Of a stretch of 64,000 bases of DNA, positions 61,901 to 64,000 are shown in pieces. The DNA is from Erwinia aphidicola. Its GTDB lineage: Bacteria > Pseudomonadota > Gammaproteobacteria > Enterobacterales > Enterobacteriaceae. The position numbers were made by a program, and so were the translations under genes. The stretch covers positions 744,001 to 808,000 of the forward strand of contig NZ_JACXBP010000001.1 in NCBI RefSeq assembly GCF_014773485.1. Reading direction: 5' to 3'. The notes beneath the pieces are model-generated. The model did not search any database and was not told the DNA's origin. It saw only the letters and a program-made list of their open reading frames with translations. Positions within the stretch are counted from its first letter, which is position 1, and the number at the start of each line of letters is the position of its first letter.

Positions 61901-64000
61901 CAGCCGACACGCGGCTCAACAGAGGGCGGTTGCTCATCACCAGGTCCAGCACCACGGCCAGCACAGTGGGCAACAGCAGCACGATAGCCAGCACCGCAAG
62001 CCAGTACAGGGGGTTAGGTACCAGCAGGAAAGCGCAAAACAGCAGCGTAAGAAATGCCGGAGCTGCCAGGCTGCGGCGTAGATTATCGAATAACTTCCAG
62101 CGTGACAGGGTGGTGAGAGGGTTAGGCTCGCGCGAGCCATCGGCCCGGGTCACGCGCAGCTTCAGCCAGTTGAGGAGCTGCCAGTCGCCGCGGATCCAGC
62201 GCGTGCGCCTGGCGACATCCGTCAGGTAGTTGACCGGGTACTGCTCATACAGCAGCACCTCGCTCAGCAAGCCGGAGCGGGCGTAGCACCCCTCAAGCAG
62301 GTCATGGCTCAGCACCAGATTTTCCGGGCCAATGTTGCAGGTTGCCTGCGCGAAAACATCCACATCATAGATCCCTTTACCGACAAACGTCCCTTCGCCA
62401 AACAGATCCTGATAAATATCCGAGGACATCATCGAGTAGGGATCGTTGCCCGGTACGCTGCTGCAGATCGCCGCGTAGCGCCCCTGACCGTGGCGCGGCA
62501 TCTCTTCCGCCAGCCCCGGCTGTAAAATGCCATAGCCTTTCACCACCCGGCGTTGCTGCGCATCGTAAACCGGGTGGTTGAGCGGGTGGGCCATGGTCGC
62601 GACCAGCTTGTGTGCGGTGTCGCGCGGCAGCACCGTATCGCTGTCCAGCGTGATGACATATTTGATCGGCGCGGGTAGCGCTTTTTCATTGCCGGTAATA
62701 GAGGAGAACTGCGTGCCGGGCTGCCGCAGCCAGCTGTTAAGCATCGCCAGCTTGCCGCGTTTGCGTTCATAGCCCATCCAGACGCCCTGCTGAGGGTTCC
62801 ACGTGGGGGAGCGGTGCAGCAGGTAGAAAAGGGGCGTTTCACGCGCGTAGCGGCGGTTAAGATTTTGTAGCTGTGCGCTAGCCCACTGCAGCAGAGCGTC
62901 ATTCTCCGGCGTGCTTTCAGACGGGGAATCGTGAAAATCGCTGAGCAGCGCAAAATAGAGGTTGGCGCTGGGATTACCGAGATAGCAGACCTCAAGGCTG
63001 CTGAGCAGCGCGTCAATCGATTTACGGCTGCCCAGCAGGCAGGGAATGGCTATCAGCGTACTGGCGGCAGGCGGGATGCCGCTGGCGTAGTCCATGCGCG
63101 GCAGTGGCATCGGGGTGCGAAAACGCGTGGTCATTTCGCCCAGCAGTTGCAGCACCAGCTGGCTGATTACCAGCGCCAGCGGCAGAGCCAGCAGCCATAG
63201 CGTCCAGCTCATTCCGTGCTGGGCAGTGCGCTGCAGCACCGCGGCGCTAACGGCCATGGTCAGCAGGCTGAGGCTACCGAGCCAGGAGAGCAGCGGCACC
63301 TGATTGAACCGATGGCGCAGCTGGGTGACTCCGCTGGTGTTGGCCGTCAGCACTTTTTCCAGCACCTGGCGTTCTTCGCCTATCAGATAGTGACCAATAT
63401 GCTGCGGTGGCGAAGCGCCGCTGGCCGCCTGCGACAGCGCCAGCACCTGACGCGTGACGTCCAGCTCGCTGAAACGACTGTTGCGCGCCAGCCGCTCAAT
63501 CACATGCCGGTAATGGTCGCGGGTATCAAAATGCATCTGGGGATAAATCGCGGCGGGATCCTGCCTGAGCAGCTGCTCCACCAGGCTGGCAGACTCGCAA
63601 AAATCTGCCCAGTCGGTTTCGCTCAGCAGGCGCAAACCGGCAATGCTGTTGCTGACCGAAAGCTGGCTGGTGGCCAGCTGCTGGTTGAAGCGGTTGATCA
63701 TGACATCGGTCGTCATGCCACTTTCGGCCAGGCTCTGCTCGGCCCAGGTCAGCGGCAGCGCCAGTAAACTGCCGCGCCCCTGCAGCCTGCGCACCAGCTC
63801 GGCGACGAAAGCACTGCTCAACGGCGGGCGCGAGCGGGCCATATCGGCGATCACCAGCACCAGGTCAGCGGGGGTGGCCTCGGCGCAGGCAATCAGTTTA
63901 TTCACCCACGAGTCTGCCAGGTTGCGCTCTTTTTGTGCCTGAGCAACCTCGCTGCTGATGCGGCGCAGGTTCTCAATCAGCGCCAGGCGCAGCATGCCGG
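55947..64000 (-). CDS. ndvB: Cyclic beta-1,2-glucan synthase (5' end outside window)
   Basis: This very large inner-membrane enzyme (over 2,680 residues visible; known NdvB/Cgs proteins have about 2,830-2,870) makes cyclic beta-1,2-glucans for the periplasm. From N- to C-terminus it shows membrane segments around 63,200-63,300. The GT84 glycosyltransferase domain with DSDTVLP (near 62,640) follows, then more membrane segments (61,600-62,050). A glycoamylase-like domain comes next (GYIPGTEVLRRVTLTLDTLD, HHQGMAFQAISH near 60,030). The C-terminal GH94-type phosphorylase domain that sets chain length has the catalytic GDWNDGMN near 56,910. No frameshift is seen. These glucans act in osmotic adaptation and plant or animal host interaction in Rhizobium and Brucella. 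No exporter gene (ndvA) is in view. It overlaps the convergent GFA gene at its 3' end. Confidence 0.93.
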   Translation of the reverse strand, partial: GMLRLALIENLRRISSEVAQAQKERNLADSWVNKLIACAEATPADLVLVIADMARSRPPLSSAFVAELVRRLQGRGSLLALPLTWAEQSLAESGMTTDVMINRFNQQLATSQLSVSNSIAGLRLLSETDWADFCESASLVEQLLRQDPAAIYPQMHFDTRDHYRHVIERLARNSRFSELDVTRQVLALSQAASGASPPQHIGHYLIGEERQVLEKVLTANTSGVTQLRHRFNQVPLLSWLGSLSLLTMAVSAAVLQRTAQHGMSWTLWLLALPLALVISQLVLQLLGEMTTRFRTPMPLPRMDYASGIPPAASTLIAIPCLLGSRKSIDALLSSLEVCYLGNPSANLYFALLSDFHDSPSESTPENDALLQWASAQLQNLNRRYARETPLFYLLHRSPTWNPQQGVWMGYERKRGKLAMLNSWLRQPGTQFSSITGNEKALPAPIKYVITLDSDTVLPRDTAHKLVATMAHPLNHPVYDAQQRRVVKGYGILQPGLAEEMPRHGQGRYAAICSSVPGNDPYSMMSSDIYQDLFGEGTFVGKGIYDVDVFAQATCNIGPENLVLSHDLLEGCYARSGLLSEVLLYEQYPVNYLTDVARRTRWIRGDWQLLNWLKLRVTRADGSREPNPLTTLSRWKLFDNLRRSLAAPAFLTLLFCAFLLVPNPLYWLAVLAIVLLLPTVLAVVLDLVMSNRPLLSRVSAVLKGTWLRLLRIGLNFITLPHEAGYSLHAIALTLWRLAITRRNLNQWVSADHSAVGNPASPLAFYRSMWLNVVAGLLLILLSALQAPALLSLALPAGLLWCLAPLLLCWLSRPAELSAPALSSDHQMLLRQSSREIWAFFETFTCADDNWLPPDNYQEQPHAMIAHRTSPTNIGLSLMANLTAMDFGYIPGTEVLRRVTLTLDTLDKMEHYRGHLFNWYDTLTLLPLNPRYVSSVDSGNMAGHLLTLSAGLGQLRHQPIIDIGQMLAGLKDTLAILETCWGAHAPTTLRLLQKHLVDAAQLSPALLQDELKKMRKLSARLEGMSQQENNGVSRWTRLLHAQLTRFCQVWSSLLGWLPPDWRAAGLPSLAWLSQADTLQPDSPPLSAIVQARMQLAIISELELRLNAHARMDFVFLYSDVNHQLSVGYHCDNSTLDHSHYDLFPSEIRLTTFLTIATNQLPLKSWYALGRLFTTIDNNTALMSWSGSMFEYLMPNLVMPIYPGSLLAAMSLSAVNGQIDWGKKRGVPWGISESGYYAFDVAQNYQYHAFGVPGLGLKRGLAEDMVIAPYATFLALMVSPQKACENLALLAKSGARGEYGFYEALDFTPSRQASGQRFAVVRSWMAHHQGMAFQAISHLLHNAPMTDRFMSVAAFQSGRLLLQERVPDAVELYSPRRHFEAQAGALLPVHYLPREFNDVNSPLPEVQLLSNAHYHLMLTQAGGGYSRWRDLALTRWHSDGTCDNSGPCCYIRDVESGELWNTTWQPLGAPADRYRASFTDAGVVFTRTQGTLEIKTQIVVSPEDDIELRRVTLLNRGRKARSVELTTYAEVVLAPAASDRAHPAFSNLFVQTELLTEDEAILCQRRPRSPDEVTPCLFHMMVVHGRTQQTASFETDRAIFLGRGNDTANAAMSRYSGPLSNSAGAVLDPIMAVRQPVTLLPGQSVTVDIVYGVTESRALSIQLLEKYRDQPIADRVFELAWSHSQIALRQINANEDDAKLFNRLASAVLFPSPELRAGAEILSRNRRGQSGLWGWAISGDLPIVILSVTRAENTPLITTFVQAHQYLRMKGLLMDLVILNDGPGGYQQLLQNQIMSLVAAGAEASLIDKSGGIFVRDGQHLSPEDRLLLLSVARVVIDDRAGGLKEQLKLRMQPVTAAAQPLVIQTDLPANQHLQWQPETDDLLFFNGRGGFSPDGREYQILLDEQDPTPAPWSNVIANDSFGSVISEAGQAYSWFENAHEYRLTPWENDPVSDRSGEAFYLRDEESGHFWSPTALPARGQGLYLSRHGFGYSVFHHRETGLDSELTVLVAVDAPVKLAILTVSNNSGRIRKISATGYVEWTLGETRSKSAMHIMTQPAGVAAGCGVLATNFYGSNGSERTSFFAVSGVHCSLTGDRRAFLGRNGTQRAPAALTQHMLSGTTGVGLDPCAAVQSATTLIDGDQRTFIFVLGTGQTPAEAEGLIARFISEGAARHELEIVHQHWHRLLDKITVTTPDPSVDLLVNGWLLYQTLSSRIMARSGYYQSGGAYGFRDQLQDTLALAHAAPERLRQQIVLCASRQYLAGDVQHWWHPPLGNGVRTRCSDDYLWLPLAMCHYVSVTGDSALLQQPVSYIESRPLRPEEESVYQQPTITPLEETLWQHGVKAIRHGLRFGPHGLPLMGAGDWNDGMNLVGIEGKGESVWLGFFLFTVLQRFAALADRIQQPDVALLCREQADLLQKNLHASGWDGKWYRRGYFDNGAPLGSQLSPACQIDAIAQSWAVLSGAGSADRCAQAMRSLDELLVDGDNGLIKLLTPPFDGLGPNPGYIQGYVPGVRENGGQYTHGAIWAVMAFAQMGNSERAWQLWSMINPVNHSLNADAVARYKVEPYVMAADVYSVAPHNGRGGWSWYTGSAGWAYRLLTESLLGITREGDKLSIRPLLPAAWPEVMIAYQHGSSHYRITVRRCDGESSLCLDGTPQPYGDIELIDDGREHRVDIHSGAHSSAEG

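Overview
The window is one 64-kb stretch of gene-dense, GC-rich chromosome from a gammaproteobacterium of the order Enterobacterales. Its rhaSR-rhaBADM locus, rhaT, aldA, sotB, glsB, mqo, ampC-ampR and srfABC are all of the enterobacterial type. The combination of srfABC, a cyclic beta-1,2-glucan synthase and a chromosomal ampR-ampC pair suggests an Erwinia/Pantoea-like member of Erwiniaceae, but this is a judgement from protein similarity recalled from memory. No rRNA, tRNA, CRISPR array, prophage or complete insertion sequence was seen.

Layout. 1-4 kb: the end of an M20 peptidase, a metabolite:H+ symporter and an acyltransferase. 4-18 kb: an organosulfur locus. A sigma-54 activator fused to an SsuA-like sensor (4126-6018) diverges from a seven-gene operon: ssuD, sfnG, an FAD/NAD(P) protein, a DmoA/NtaA-type monooxygenase and a MetNIQ-like importer. 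A canonical -24/-12 promoter and two palindromic upstream sites lie between them. An MFS transporter, sfnB and a lone ssuA follow. 18-27 kb: complete L-rhamnose catabolism (aldA, rhaT, rhaR, rhaS, rhaB, rhaA, rhaD, rhaM). 27-38 kb: transporters, glutaminase, several regulators and two gene remnants, one of an ABC permease and one of a cysteine synthase. 38.7-39.4 kb: a secreted barnase-like RNase with its barstar. 39.5-46.2 kb: srfABC on the minus strand. 46-55.5 kb: an acetyltransferase, a lipoprotein, mqo, an ECF sigma/anti-sigma pair next to a gutted cytochrome b561 gene, ampC-ampR and an SDR. 55.5-64 kb: a GFA protein and most of a cyclic glucan synthase that runs off the window.

How the parts work together. 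The sulfur genes would release sulfite from sulfonates and sulfones when sulfate is scarce. The regulator probably reads the sulfur source through a cytoplasmic copy of the same fold that SsuA uses in the periplasm. In the rhamnose genes, RhaT imports, RhaM/A/B/D convert rhamnose to DHAP and lactaldehyde, and AldA oxidises the lactaldehyde.

A family of GTAG-headed palindromes (REP-like) occupies most convergent intergenic gaps, and one copy has been read into the C-terminus of AmpR. The most unusual items are the sensor-fused sigma-54 activator with its promoter, an in-frame amber codon at the start of the MetI-like gene, barnase cysteines at positions 43/80 of barnase numbering, and the srfABC operon.
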